From positions 1 through 64,000 of the forward strand of contig JAXLTI010000006.1 of the NCBI GenBank assembly GCA_046330135.1: a stretch of 64,000 bases of DNA, read 5' to 3'. Source of the stretch: CAYYFX01 sp046330135. GTDB lineage: Bacteria; ARS69. The position numbers and the translations under genes were made by a program. Shown here piece after piece: positions 26,511 through 35,084 of the stretch; the first letter of the stretch is position 1, and each line of letters starts with the position of its first letter. The notes under the pieces were generated by a model that made no database searches, was not told the DNA's origin, and saw only the letters and a list, made by a program, of their open reading frames with translations.

Positions 26511-27191
26511 TCAGCCGTCTTCGAGCGTCTTCAGCTCCTCCCGGAGTCTCACGAGGCATCGCGCGCGGGTCGGTCCCAGCGAACCGAGCGGCATCCCCAG
26601 CTCACGGGCGATGGACTCGTAGGATCGTGGAGGGTCCGACGTGTCGTAGAAGAGCAAGCGAAGCAATCTCCGGCAACGCTCACCGAGGCGAAGCAGAGCC
26701 TGCCGAACCAGGTGGCGTCGCTCGAGACTCTCCATCTGCTCCGACGCCAGCTCCTGCGGGTCGACCACGTGGTTCCCGGCGGCGTCGAGCTCCTCGTGCG
26801 CCGCCATCGCCGCGCGCCTCCGAATGGCGTCGATGGTGAGACGGCGGGCCGTCGTCACCATCCACGCGCGGACTTTCGAGCGATCGCGCACCGTGTCGAT
26901 GCGCTCCGAGAGTCGCGCGAACGTGGCGTGGAAGACCTCCTCGACGGCCTCGGACGGGAGCCTGGCGCGGAACGGGACCGCGTAGACGAGCTTGCGGTAG
27001 CGACGAACGAGAATCTCCCACGCAAGCTCGTCGCGGGCGGTGCAGCGCTCCAGGAGCGTCGCGTCCGGAAGTCGCTCGAGCTCGACGCGGCGCTCCTCGA
27101 GCGAGGGCCGTCTCGGCAAAGGGGCAGGGCTCCTTCCCGGCAGGTCAGTCCGCGGAGGATAAAGCCGGGCGCGGTTTCGCGGCACGGCCAT
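26511..27191 (-). CDS. ECF-type RNA polymerase sigma factor
   Basis: Region 2 (about residues 45-115: LERCTARDELAWEILVRRY, VFHATFARLSERI, VRAWMVTTARRLTIDAIRRR) and region 4 (about 160-222: LLRLLFYDTSDPPRSYESIA, GMPLGSLGPTRARCLVRLR) are clear, with no region 3, so this is an ECF sigma factor. The ATG at 27191 gives 226 residues; the first 35 are Pro/Arg-rich, and no better-placed start with a ribosome site was found, so the true N terminus may be shorter. It heads the sigma/anti-sigma/CHAT/S8 operon and is 45 bp after the VCBS protein gene on the same strand. Confidence 0.9.
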   Translation of the reverse strand: MAVPRNRARLYPPRTDLPGRSPAPLPRRPSLEERRVELERLPDATLLERCTARDELAWEILVRRYRKLVYAVPFRARLPSEAVEEVFHATFARLSERIDTVRDRSKVRAWMVTTARRLTIDAIRRRAAMAAHEELDAAGNHVVDPQELASEQMESLERRHLVRQALLRLGERCRRLLRLLFYDTSDPPRSYESIARELGMPLGSLGPTRARCLVRLREELKTLEDG

Positions 27192-27236
27192 TCCGGCGTC
27201 GCCTCGCCGACTCCTGCTGCGACGGTCGGGCGCCCC

Positions 27237-29201
27237 CTACCGCAGCAACGTGACCCGCCGAACGTCGCTTCGATCCTCGCCCTTCGCCCGAATGAAGTAC
27301 GTGCCGCTCGGCAAGCCTCTCCCGTCGAGCAGGAAGGAGTGCGGGCCGGTCGCCAGCGGTCCGTCGTGAAGAACAGCGACGCGACGCCCGAGCACGTCAT
27401 AGACGGAGACGTGTACGACTTGCTCGCGGTCCACCGCCAGCGTCACCCGGCTCTCGGCCGCGAAGGGATTCGGTCGCGGCGCGGACAACGCCCACCGGGG
27501 CGGAGGCGAGGCCGGCAGCGCCACCCCGACGCCGCCGATCGAGAACGTCCCGTGCGCCGGCGTGGAGGCGTTGAACGCGTTGTCCAGCGTGCGCACGCTC
27601 CAGGCGTACTGGCCCGGCTCGAGCCCTCGAAGGGTCCAGGACTTGTTTCCGCCCACGCTCCCCGGCTGGGGAAGCGCGCGGCCGGGTCCGGCCGGAGCCC
27701 CGAGCGGCACGACCTGGAGGTCGTAGGTCAGAGCGGCCGCGGGCGTCCGGTCGTCCGAGGCGGCGTTCCAGGCCAGCGCGACTCCGCCGGCGGAGGCGAC
27801 GGCGCGGAGCCCGCCGGGCACCGACGGCGCCGCGTTCGGAGCGGTGGCGTCATTGCGGAACAGCTGCGTCCGCGCCTCGAGGAGGCCGTTCCCGTCCGGG
27901 ACGTAGTACGCGCCCGCGACGAAGTAGTCGAGATCGCCGTCGCCGTCGACGTCGAACCAGGTGAACGCGCCGCCGGCGTTGCCGGCGATCGGCGCCGGTA
28001 AGGGCTCGCTCCCCGCCGCGAACGTCCCGTTCTGATTCACGTAGACCATCGCGCGACCGAAGATCTCCCCGTTCCCGAGCCACTCGCCGCTCACGAGCAG
28101 ATCCGCGTCCCCGTCCGAGTCGTAGTCCGCCCAAGTGACCGCGCTGAAGTCCAGCCACGGCTCGTCCACGCTCTGGAACTCGTGCACCACGTCGATCGGC
28201 GTGTACGTGCCGGGCCCGTCGCGGCGCAGGATCCGTACGACGGTCTCGCCGAACCCGCCCACGTCCATGTTCCCGCCGTAGACGATGTCCAGGTCGCCGT
28301 CGTTGTCCATATCGCCCCAGTCCGCCATGCCGTAGCGGATGAACGCGAGCCCGGTGTCCGCCGGCGAGAACGTGCCTGCGTCGTTCCTCCAGGTGGTCAT
28401 GAAGTTGTCGCCGTAGGGACTCACGTTCGTGAGGAAGAGGTCCATGTCCCCGTCGCCTTCGAGATCGCCGAACGCACTGACGGCGTTCGGAGCGATCGGC
28501 AGGCCGGCGCCGACGTCGGTGAACGTCCATGCGTCGCCGGCGCCCGGGCCGTCGTTGCGCAGCAGGGCCGCCGGCAGGCGATCGAAGCTGGACGCGTCGA
28601 TCGCGGAGGGCACCAGCAGATCGAGGTCGCCGTCGTTGTCCACGTCGGCCCACGAGAGCGAGTGCAAGTCCATCTCGGTGAAGCCGTTGTCCTCCTCGTA
28701 GGCCGGCAACACGGTGGATGTGCGGACCAACGCTCCGCCGTCGTTGCGGAAGAGACACGTGTTGAACCTCGAGGCGACCGCCACGTCCGGGTCGCCGTCG
28801 TTGTCGTAGTCGCCCCACGCGAGGTCCGCGGAGCTCAAGTACAGGTCGGTCGCGTCGAGCGGCACCGGCGTCAGCGCCCAAGTGGCGGCGTCCGCCGGCC
28901 CATCGTTCCGGTAGAGCGTGAGGCGGTCCTCCACCGACCCGAAGTAGACCACGTAGTAGCCGGCCACCAGGAGATCGAGATCGCCGTCCGCGTCCACGTC
29001 GGCGGGTGCGGCCGAGGCAATCCAGAAGTCCGTGTCGGGGCTGGAATTGAGCGTCGTGTCGGTCAGCGCGAATTCGGTGAAGCCGAGTTGAGCTCGTGCC
29101 GGCGCGGCGACGAGCGCGACCGCCGCGAGCACGGCGATGGCCGGGAGCCACGCTCGGACGAGGGGGCTCTCGGCCACGCCGCGCGGATGGAAGTTTCGCA
29201 T
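27237..29201 (-). CDS. Secreted FG-GAP/VCBS repeat protein with a FlgD-type C-terminal domain
   Basis: AGGGAGAGTGTC precedes the ATG. A signal peptide (VLAAVALVAAPARAQ) is followed by about seven FG-GAP/VCBS blades, each with the calcium-binding pattern DxDxDGDxDL, as in DVDADGDLDLLVAGY, DYDNDGDPDVAVA and DVDGDGDLDYFVAG (residues about 45-430). A fibronectin-like module follows (PGGLRAVASAGGVALAWN), and the end is a FlgD-like Ig domain (RPNPFAAES, DGRGLPSGTYFIRA). The fold is an integrin-like propeller for binding at the cell surface. It is divergent from 29480 across a 278-bp gap with a palindrome. Confidence 0.9.
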   Translation of the reverse strand: MRNFHPRGVAESPLVRAWLPAIAVLAAVALVAAPARAQLGFTEFALTDTTLNSSPDTDFWIASAAPADVDADGDLDLLVAGYYVVYFGSVEDRLTLYRNDGPADAATWALTPVPLDATDLYLSSADLAWGDYDNDGDPDVAVASRFNTCLFRNDGGALVRTSTVLPAYEEDNGFTEMDLHSLSWADVDNDGDLDLLVPSAIDASSFDRLPAALLRNDGPGAGDAWTFTDVGAGLPIAPNAVSAFGDLEGDGDMDLFLTNVSPYGDNFMTTWRNDAGTFSPADTGLAFIRYGMADWGDMDNDGDLDIVYGGNMDVGGFGETVVRILRRDGPGTYTPIDVVHEFQSVDEPWLDFSAVTWADYDSDGDADLLVSGEWLGNGEIFGRAMVYVNQNGTFAAGSEPLPAPIAGNAGGAFTWFDVDGDGDLDYFVAGAYYVPDGNGLLEARTQLFRNDATAPNAAPSVPGGLRAVASAGGVALAWNAASDDRTPAAALTYDLQVVPLGAPAGPGRALPQPGSVGGNKSWTLRGLEPGQYAWSVRTLDNAFNASTPAHGTFSIGGVGVALPASPPPRWALSAPRPNPFAAESRVTLAVDREQVVHVSVYDVLGRRVAVLHDGPLATGPHSFLLDGRGLPSGTYFIRAKGEDRSDVRRVTLLR

Positions 29202-29291
29202 GACACTCTCCCTTGGACGTTCCTGCGTCTCGAGGTGACCGGCTCACGTTCCGGCAGGAATACCGACGCCTCGAGGCCGGCTGGAATACAC

Positions 29292-29350
29292 GAGTCGAGA
29301 ACGAAGATACCGGGGAAGCGGCGCTCGCGCCCCTTCGCGTATCTCGACTC
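29292..29350. repeat. Interrupted palindrome in a divergent promoter region
   Basis: GAGTCGA (29292-29298) and GATAC (29306-29310) pair with GTATC (29339-29343) and TCGACTC (29344-29350), leaving a 7-nt bulge. Between them GAAG-CGGCG and CGCCC-CTTC can extend the stem. It lies midway between two divergent FlgD-tailed protein genes and could be a shared regulatory site or an mRNA leader structure. Confidence 0.45.
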
Positions 29351-29479
29351 GAGCGCCGTCGTCCGTGACGACACCGCTGGGTTCCCGTGGAGCGCCTCCG
29401 CGAGAGAGCTGCGGCGAGGCCAAGTTGGTGTGGCTCCCGCGAGGAGTTCCACCGCGACCCCGAGAGGAGCGCGACGACG

Positions 29480-30697
29480 ATGCGATGGATGACCGCGGGC
29501 TTTTCGTTGCTGGCGCTGGCGTCCGCGACGGCGGCGCAAGCCTGGGCACCGCAGACGAGCGGAACCGCCAACCCCCTGCAAGAGGCCTGGTTCACGAGCC
29601 CGACGACGGGCTGGATCGTCGGCAGCGCCGGAACGGCACTCTTCACCACCGACGCCGGCGCCACGTGGAACGCGGTCGCACTGACCGGAGCGGATCTCCA
29701 CGACGTCGCCTTTCTCGGCACGGCCACCGGGCTGATCGTCGGCGACGGCGGCCGGGTCTTCCGAACGACGAACGCGGGGACGACCTGGTCGCCGGTCGCG
29801 AGCGGGACGGCCAGCAATCTCCTCGCGGTCGCCTTCGGGGGGCCCGGGCACGCGTACGCGGCGGGACGGGACGGCGTGATTCTCGCTTCGACCGACGACG
29901 GCGCGAGTTGGCAGACGGCCGAGACGGGAACCGTGCGCTGGCGTGACGCCGACGCGAGCGGACTCACCGCGTGGATCGTCGGGGACGGCGGGCTGATTCG
30001 CGCGACGACCGACGGCGGCGCCACCTGGGGGAACCAGGCCAGCGGAAGCGTCGCCGACTTCCGTGGCGTTCACTTCCGCACGCCGAGCGAGGGATGGGTT
30101 GCCGGAACCAACGACACGGCCCTCCACACGACGGACGCCGGCGCGACGTGGGCGCTCCGGAACGCCGGCATCAACGTCGGTCTGAACGCCGTGCACTTCA
30201 TCGGCCCGACGAACGGCTGGGCGGTCGGCGACGGCGGCGCGATCTTCCGGACGATCAACGGCGGAGCGAGCTGGGTCCCGGAGGCCAGCGGCACGACGCA
30301 GCCGCTCAACGACGTGTTCTTCCCCACGGGCGCCCGCGGCTGGGCGGTCGGCGATGCAGGTACCGTGCTCGTGCGAGACGATCCCACGGGACTCGTGGAG
30401 CTCGGTGTCGATTCGCGGCTGCTTGCTCCGTCCAGCGCCCCCAATCCGTTCCGTCGATTCACGGCCGTACGGTACGCTCTGCCGGCCGCCGCCGAGACGC
30501 ACGCCGCTCTGACCGTGCACGACGTGACGGGCCGCCTGGTTCGCACGTTGATCGATGGCCCGCAGTCCCCGGGCGCCCACGTCGTCACGTGGGACGGCCG
30601 CGACGCCTCCGGGGCGCGGGTGCCGAGCGGAATCTACTTCTACCGCCTGAGCTGGAACGGAGAGACCCGGACCGGAAGGACGGCCGTCGTTCGGTAG
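29480..30697 (+). CDS. Secreted YCF48/BNR-like propeller with a FlgD-type C-terminal domain
   Basis: GAGAGGAGCG stands 10 nt before the ATG. The 405-residue product has a signal peptide (FSLLALASATAAQA) and about six repeats of the pattern GWIVG...TxDAGATW (for example SAGTALFTTDAGATW; GGRVFRTTNAGTTW; DTALHTTDAGATW), which is the YCF48/sialidase-like propeller. The last 85 residues are a FlgD-like Ig domain (APNPFRRFTAVRYALP, VTWDGRDASG, PSGIYFYRLSW). The family includes photosystem assembly factors, but here it is a secreted surface protein with no photosynthesis context. Confidence 0.88.
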   Translation: MRWMTAGFSLLALASATAAQAWAPQTSGTANPLQEAWFTSPTTGWIVGSAGTALFTTDAGATWNAVALTGADLHDVAFLGTATGLIVGDGGRVFRTTNAGTTWSPVASGTASNLLAVAFGGPGHAYAAGRDGVILASTDDGASWQTAETGTVRWRDADASGLTAWIVGDGGLIRATTDGGATWGNQASGSVADFRGVHFRTPSEGWVAGTNDTALHTTDAGATWALRNAGINVGLNAVHFIGPTNGWAVGDGGAIFRTINGGASWVPEASGTTQPLNDVFFPTGARGWAVGDAGTVLVRDDPTGLVELGVDSRLLAPSSAPNPFRRFTAVRYALPAAAETHAALTVHDVTGRLVRTLIDGPQSPGAHVVTWDGRDASGARVPSGIYFYRLSWNGETRTGRTAVVR

Positions 30698-30709
30698 CCC
30701 GCTCGAGGC

Positions 30710-30742
30710 CGCCGCCTGCGGCCAAGCCGGCCGCGGGCGGCG
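30710..30742. terminator. Strong bidirectional hairpin between convergent genes
   Basis: A 14-bp stem (left CGCCGCCTGCGGCC, right GGCCGCGGGCGGCG, one T-G wobble) with a 5-nt loop fills almost the whole 47-bp gap between the stops at 30697 and 30745. Confidence 0.75.
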
Positions 30743-30744
30743 CC

Positions 30745-31302
30745 TCAACGGATCCGGAGAATCCCCGCCCCGATCAGCGTGTAGAGGATCGACCCCGGGA
30801 TGTTCCCGAGGATGAGGCTGAGGATCTGCGTGCGCACGGGCACGCGATGCGCGCCCGCCATCAGGTCGGCGAGGCTGCCGCCCGCCCAGGGCAGCTGGCG
30901 GAGCGCGATCAGGTACAGCAAGTTGTCCGCCTGGTGCACGCGGAACCACTTCGGCAGGGACTTCGTGCGCGACTGCAGGTCGAACTCGTGGTTGCCGCGC
31001 CGCCACACCCAGTACATCGCCACTCCCGTGACCACGCCGCTCGACACGTTGAGGAACACGGCGGTCCAGAACGGGAACATGGCACCGAACGCGACGGGCA
31101 GGAGGATCGCGCCGATCGGCGTCATCGCCGTGAGCGTCTTCGCGATCCAGCCGATGAGCGGGCCCCAGATTCCCCACCGCTCGACGACGACGCGCAGCCC
31201 GCCTTCCGCCTCGACCCATTCCACCGCGCCGATCCCGAGCACGACCGACCCCAAGAGCAGCCACACGAACCCCGACAGCATCGAGCGGCGAAGCCACATC
31301 AT
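30745..31302 (-). CDS. VTT/DedA-like membrane protein
   Basis: The ATG overlaps the lipid kinase stop by 4 bp (ATGA). The 185-residue product has about five hydrophobic segments (SGFVWLLLGSVVLGIGAV; MTPIGAILLPVAFGAMFPFW; FLNVSSGVVTGVAMYWVW; TQILSLILGNIPGSILYTL). The F/Y-x-x-x-x-G-x-x pattern of the first re-entrant loop and LRQLPWAGGSLADLMAGAHRV match the VTT (SNARE-associated) domain of TVP38/DedA proteins, which act as lipid scramblases or flippases in several systems. Placement last in a lipid-gene operon fits a role in moving the lipid made there across the membrane. Confidence 0.75.
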   Translation of the reverse strand: MMWLRRSMLSGFVWLLLGSVVLGIGAVEWVEAEGGLRVVVERWGIWGPLIGWIAKTLTAMTPIGAILLPVAFGAMFPFWTAVFLNVSSGVVTGVAMYWVWRRGNHEFDLQSRTKSLPKWFRVHQADNLLYLIALRQLPWAGGSLADLMAGAHRVPVRTQILSLILGNIPGSILYTLIGAGILRIR

Positions 31303-32201
31303 GGGACCACGAGCTCCAGCGCCTGGGGTCGGCACTCGATCTCGAGGACGCCGTTCGCGCTCTCGAGGACCTCGCCGTCGATCTCGTATCGCAGGGGCGG
31401 CGGCCCTTCGATCCGGAAGCGCGATGCGCTGCGGATGCGCACGCGCGGATGACCTTCGTGGCGCCCCTTCGCGACGAGCCCGAAGAGCCGCGCGCGCTCG
31501 AAGGGCGGAGCGTTCGCGATCGACACCATCTCCAGGCGACCGTCGGCGAGGTCGGCTTTCGGCGCGATGTCGAAGGAACCGCCGAAGTAGCGGCCGTTCG
31601 CCACGACGAGCATCAGGTGATCGATCCTCTCCGGCGCGCTGCCGTTGCTTCCGGAGATCGTGACGGGCAGTCCCGGGAAGCGGAAGAGCTGGCGCAGCGC
31701 GCAGAAGCGGTAGAGCAGATCGCCGCGCAGGATCGGCACGCGGTAGGAGTCGTCGATGACGGCGATGTCGAAGCCGCAGCCGACGACGTTGAGGAAGTGC
31801 CGCTCGCCCACGCGCCCCACGTCCACGCGGCGCGTCTTCCGCGCGGCGATCGCCGCCACGATCTCCTCGGCGCGCTCCGCCACGATGCCGAAGGACTTGC
31901 CGAAGTCGTTGCCGGTGCCGCTCGGGAGGAGCGCGACCGCCACGTCGTCGCGGCCGGAGCGGAGCACGCGATCGGCCACGAGGCTCCACGTGCCGTCGCC
32001 GCCCACCGCCACGACCATGCGGCAGCCGCCCTGAAGCGCGCGGTCGGTCAGCTCGATCTCGTGGCCGGGCCGCGCCGTCTCGACCTCGTCGAAGCCGGGC
32101 AAGGACCGACGAAGGAGCTCGCGGAAATGCGAGAGCCGATCGGCAGTACGCCCGCGACCCGCCGCCGGGTTCACGAGAACGAGCGTCTCGGGGTGGCTCA
32201 C
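31299..32201 (-). CDS. Diacylglycerol/sphingosine-kinase-family lipid kinase
   Basis: A 300-residue DAGK_cat protein: LVLVNPAAGRG at the N terminus, nucleotide-binding VVAVGGDGTWSLVADRV (residues about 62-78), LLPSGTGNDFGKSFG, and the C-terminal beta-sandwich with YFGGSFDIAPKADLADGRLEMV. These features fit YegS/BmrU/DgkB-type soluble kinases that phosphorylate diacylglycerol, sphingoid bases or ceramide. The AONS-family enzyme two genes upstream makes a long-chain-base-type substrate possible, but the sequence alone cannot decide. Confidence 0.9.
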   Translation of the reverse strand: MSHPETLVLVNPAAGRGRTADRLSHFRELLRRSLPGFDEVETARPGHEIELTDRALQGGCRMVVAVGGDGTWSLVADRVLRSGRDDVAVALLPSGTGNDFGKSFGIVAERAEEIVAAIAARKTRRVDVGRVGERHFLNVVGCGFDIAVIDDSYRVPILRGDLLYRFCALRQLFRFPGLPVTISGSNGSAPERIDHLMLVVANGRYFGGSFDIAPKADLADGRLEMVSIANAPPFERARLFGLVAKGRHEGHPRVRIRSASRFRIEGPPPLRYEIDGEVLESANGVLEIECRPQALELVVP

Positions 32202-32211
32202 GGTTTCGCGC

Positions 32212-32883
32212 TCACACCGTCGCGAGCGTTTCCAGCTCCTCGAAGGTCTGCATCCCGTCCTTCATCCAGAGCTCGCGGAAGGGCACGTCCTCGATCTCGC
32301 CGGGGTCCAGCTGCGCGGTCATCGGATGCTCGTGGAGAACGAGCTCGCCCGCCTCCTCCTCGTGCTCCGAGAAGGACCCGCGCATGTGGATGTCCACCTT
32401 GTAGGTCGTGTTACGGTCGCTCATGAACGACTGGTAGAGATCGTCCGCCTTCTCCCAGCGGTGATCGGCGACGGAGTAGTCCAGGATGGGCGTCTTCCCT
32501 TCGCGCACCCGGACCCTCAGCATGCCGTCCGTCTCCGCGAAGTCCACCGCCACGTCGGCCATGTAGTGCGGCAGGTGCCAGCGCTCGATGGCGTGCTCCC
32601 GCGACGCCTTCGTGCTGGTCCCGAGGAGGAACGGATAGAACGCGGACTTCGGGAATTGGGAGCCCGGTTGCACCAGCGGCGGCACGATGACCGCGAGGAC
32701 GATCTCCTGGTACGGACCGACCATGCTCTCCGTGAAGTCGAACGCGGTCAGCGCGAAGATCCCCGAGCCGTGATGCACCTCCAACGGCTTGAGGTGCGAC
32801 GGAAGCACGCGAAGGGCCATGTCGGTCGGCATCTCGAAGAACGCGCTCACGGCCGTCCGGAACGTGTAATGGGTCAACGGCAT
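32212..32883 (-). CDS. Acetoacetate-decarboxylase-like family protein
   Basis: A 223-residue protein beginning MPLTHYTFRTAVSAFFEMP, with LPSHLKPLEVHHGSGIFALTAFDF and later EIVLAVIVPPLV and LPHYMADVAVDF, a pattern of the acetoacetate-decarboxylase-like beta-barrel superfamily. The ATG overlaps the 3' end of the AONS-family gene by 10 bp, so the two are translationally coupled. The catalytic lysine of true decarboxylases could not be placed, so it may bind or modify a beta-keto acyl product instead. A substrate from the AONS-family condensation, which yields a 2-amino-3-ketone, is conceivable. Confidence 0.6.
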   Translation of the reverse strand: MPLTHYTFRTAVSAFFEMPTDMALRVLPSHLKPLEVHHGSGIFALTAFDFTESMVGPYQEIVLAVIVPPLVQPGSQFPKSAFYPFLLGTSTKASREHAIERWHLPHYMADVAVDFAETDGMLRVRVREGKTPILDYSVADHRWEKADDLYQSFMSDRNTTYKVDIHMRGSFSEHEEEAGELVLHEHPMTAQLDPGEIEDVPFRELWMKDGMQTFEELETLATV

Positions 32884-34265
32884 ATTCCGTGCCTCGCGAG
32901 AACCCGGGAAATGATGCGGACGCCCTCCTCGAGCTGGTCGAGGGTGTGGGCGGCCGAGACGGAGATCCGGAAGCGGGACTGGTGCTTGCTCACCGCAGGA
33001 TAACGGATCGGCTGGAGATAGACGCCTTCGTGGAGCAGCTCCTCGGCCAGCCGGAAGATCTTCTGGTCGTCGCGGACGAAGATGGGAACGACCTGCGACG
33101 TCGACGCCCCGATGTCCACGCCCGCCTCCGCGAGGCGACCGCGCAGGAACTCGACGTTCCGCCAGAGCGCAGCCCGCAGCGCAGGCTCGGCCGCGCAGAT
33201 GCGGAGCGACTCGAGGAGGCCCGCGGCGATCGCCGGCGGCATGGCGCACGAGAACACGTAGGAGCGTGCGAAGCCGCGCAGGTACTGGATCAGCTTCTTC
33301 GATCCGGCGACGTACCCGCCCACGCCCCCGAGGCTCTTCGAGAACGTTCCGAGGTGGATGTCCACCGCGTCTTCCAGCCCGAAGTGCTCCACGACGCCGC
33401 GCCCCGACGCGCCGAACAGGAACATCGAGTGCGCCTCGTCGATCATGAGCCGCGCCCCGTGCCGGCGGCAGACGTCGACCACGGCGGGGAGATCCACCAC
33501 GTCGCCGTCCATGGAGTAGACGCCCTCCACGACGACGAGCTTCTTCCCGGCGCATCGCGCGAGCTTCTTGTCCAGGTCATCCACGTCGTTGTGGCGGAAG
33601 AAGCGCGGGGTGGCCTTCGAGAGGACGATCCCGTCCACGACGCTCGCGTGCGCGTACTGGTCGCAAACCACCCAGTCCCCCGGCCGCATGAGCCCCGCGA
33701 TCACGCCCAGGTTCGCGCCGTAACCGGTGGGGAAGAGGAGCACGGACTCGACGTGCTTGAACTCCGCGAGACGCGCGGCGAGCGTGTCGTGGAGGTCGAA
33801 GTTGCCGGAGAGGACGGGGGAGCCGCTCGCCCCCATGCCGTACTCGAGGAGCGCGGCCTGCGCGGCGGCGATCACCTCGGGGCGATAGGACAGCCCCAGG
33901 TAGTTGTACGAAGCGAGGTTGATGAGCGACGGGAGCGGCCGATGCCCCTTCGACTCGACGACGTCGATGACGGTTCCGGGCGCCGTGGTCATCGCCTGGC
34001 CGAAGAGGTAGTAGCCCGTGGGCCGGGCGTGGCTCCACCAAGCGTCGAAGGGGTCGAGCATCACGAAGGGGTCGTCGCCGGAGCCCCAGTAGAAGTTGCT
34101 GTAGTCGTAGTCCACGAGCCCCGGGGACGGCGGCGCCCCGGGAGCCGTCTCGGCGCCCGTCGGGGGGGCGCTCACCGGCTCGGGGCGGGTCGGCCCGGGC
34201 GCTCTCGGCGCCGAGCCGGTTGACGGGTCCGAGACTCCGACCCTACCGTCGCGGGGTCCGTTCAC
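32874..34265 (-). CDS. AONS-family PLP enzyme, serine-palmitoyltransferase-like
   Basis: The start is uncertain: GTG 34265 has GGGGA 9 nt upstream and leaves room for divergent promoters; a GTG at 34298 would add 11 residues. The enzyme has a Pro-rich leader, then YDYSNFYWGSGDDP and INLASYNYLGL, as in the alpha-oxoamine synthase family (8-amino-7-oxononanoate synthase, 2-amino-3-ketobutyrate CoA ligase, serine palmitoyltransferase). Further motifs are FPTGYGANLG, DEAHSMFLFG and the PLP lysine in GTFSKSLGGVGGYVAG, closer to the GTFSKSFG of serine palmitoyltransferases than to the TLSKALG of BioF. About 463 residues is longer than BioF. With lipid genes on both sides a sphingoid-base or related acyl-amino-ketone synthase is the best guess; no biotin gene is nearby. 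Confidence 0.8.
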   Translation of the reverse strand: MNGPRDGRVGVSDPSTGSAPRAPGPTRPEPVSAPPTGAETAPGAPPSPGLVDYDYSNFYWGSGDDPFVMLDPFDAWWSHARPTGYYLFGQAMTTAPGTVIDVVESKGHRPLPSLINLASYNYLGLSYRPEVIAAAQAALLEYGMGASGSPVLSGNFDLHDTLAARLAEFKHVESVLLFPTGYGANLGVIAGLMRPGDWVVCDQYAHASVVDGIVLSKATPRFFRHNDVDDLDKKLARCAGKKLVVVEGVYSMDGDVVDLPAVVDVCRRHGARLMIDEAHSMFLFGASGRGVVEHFGLEDAVDIHLGTFSKSLGGVGGYVAGSKKLIQYLRGFARSYVFSCAMPPAIAAGLLESLRICAAEPALRAALWRNVEFLRGRLAEAGVDIGASTSQVVPIFVRDDQKIFRLAEELLHEGVYLQPIRYPAVSKHQSRFRISVSAAHTLDQLEEGVRIISRVLARHGICR

Positions 34266-34330
34266 GTGCGGCTTTCCCCGTGTTACGCGATCCTTCACAA
34301 AAGAACCCGGTTTCCCGGGATCGGCGACGA

Positions 34331-35083
34331 ATGGCGCGAGGGTACCTCACTTTGGCGGTCGTCGGGGGCTTTCTTCTGGGGGCCGATCTCCTCCAGCGCC
34401 TCGTCGTGGCCCCGCTCGCTTGGGCGTTTCCGGCCTTCCGGACCCGCCTGATGACCTTCTGGATGAGGGCGATGGCCATCGACGTCCTCGCGATCCTCCG
34501 GGTAGTGGGCGGCGTGCGGATCGACGACCAAGCTGAGATTCCGGGGACCCGAGGCGTCCTGGTCATCTCGAACCACCAGTCTCTCTTGGACATCCCGATC
34601 GTGGTCCGGGCGATCGTGGACAGCCACGCGCGGATCGTGACCCGCCGGCGGTACGCGAAGCGGATTCCCCTGATCTCGTTCCTCCTGCGCCTGACGCGAA
34701 GCCCCCTCGTGGACTCCAATACGCCGCTCGAGACGCAGCTCGCGAGCCTCGCGGAAGTCGCCCGAACGACGGAGCAGCCGATCGTGATCTTCCCGGAGGG
34801 GCATCGCTCGAAGGACGGGAGGCTGCGCCCCTTCAAGCGAGCCGGGCTCGGCGCTATCCTCGCGGCGCGCCCGTGGTCGGTGTACCTGGTGGCGGTGGAC
34901 GGTCTCTGGCGGGCGGGGAAGTTCGTGCACCTGGCATCGAGCCTGAGCAACCTCCGCGGGCGGGTCGTGTCTTCCGGTCCCATCGCTTGGCCGGGGCCCG
35001 GCGCCGACGCCGGCGCCTTCATCGACGAGATGGAGCGGAGCCTGGCCGCCCAGCTCGAGCGGATTCGGGCCGGGGAAGCGTGA
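34331..35083 (+). CDS. PlsC-family 1-acyl-glycerol-3-phosphate-type acyltransferase
   Basis: The ATG at 34331 is the first that leaves space for a divergent promoter; 37 upstream in-frame residues are Arg-rich and unlikely to be coding. The 250-residue product has one N-terminal hydrophobic segment (LTLAVVGGFLLGADLL), acyltransferase motif I NHQSLLDIP (the HX4D form) and motif III FPEGHRSKDG, with FKRAGLGAI as motif IV region. Members acylate lysophosphatidic acid or other lysolipids. It opens a plus-strand operon (34331-38457) opposite the AONS-family operon. Confidence 0.88.
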   Translation: MARGYLTLAVVGGFLLGADLLQRLVVAPLAWAFPAFRTRLMTFWMRAMAIDVLAILRVVGGVRIDDQAEIPGTRGVLVISNHQSLLDIPIVVRAIVDSHARIVTRRRYAKRIPLISFLLRLTRSPLVDSNTPLETQLASLAEVARTTEQPIVIFPEGHRSKDGRLRPFKRAGLGAILAARPWSVYLVAVDGLWRAGKFVHLASSLSNLRGRVVSSGPIAWPGPGADAGAFIDEMERSLAAQLERIRAGEA

Positions 35084-35084
35084 C

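Noticed and set aside
29480..30697. Photosystem II assembly factor Ycf48
   Set aside because: Only the propeller fold is shared; the signal peptide, FlgD-type end and neighbours point to a surface protein.
32874..34265. Biotin synthesis gene bioF
   Set aside because: Belongs to the same family, but the PLP-lysine motif, the longer N terminus and the lipid-gene context fit a serine-palmitoyltransferase-like enzyme better; no bioA, bioB or bioD is nearby.
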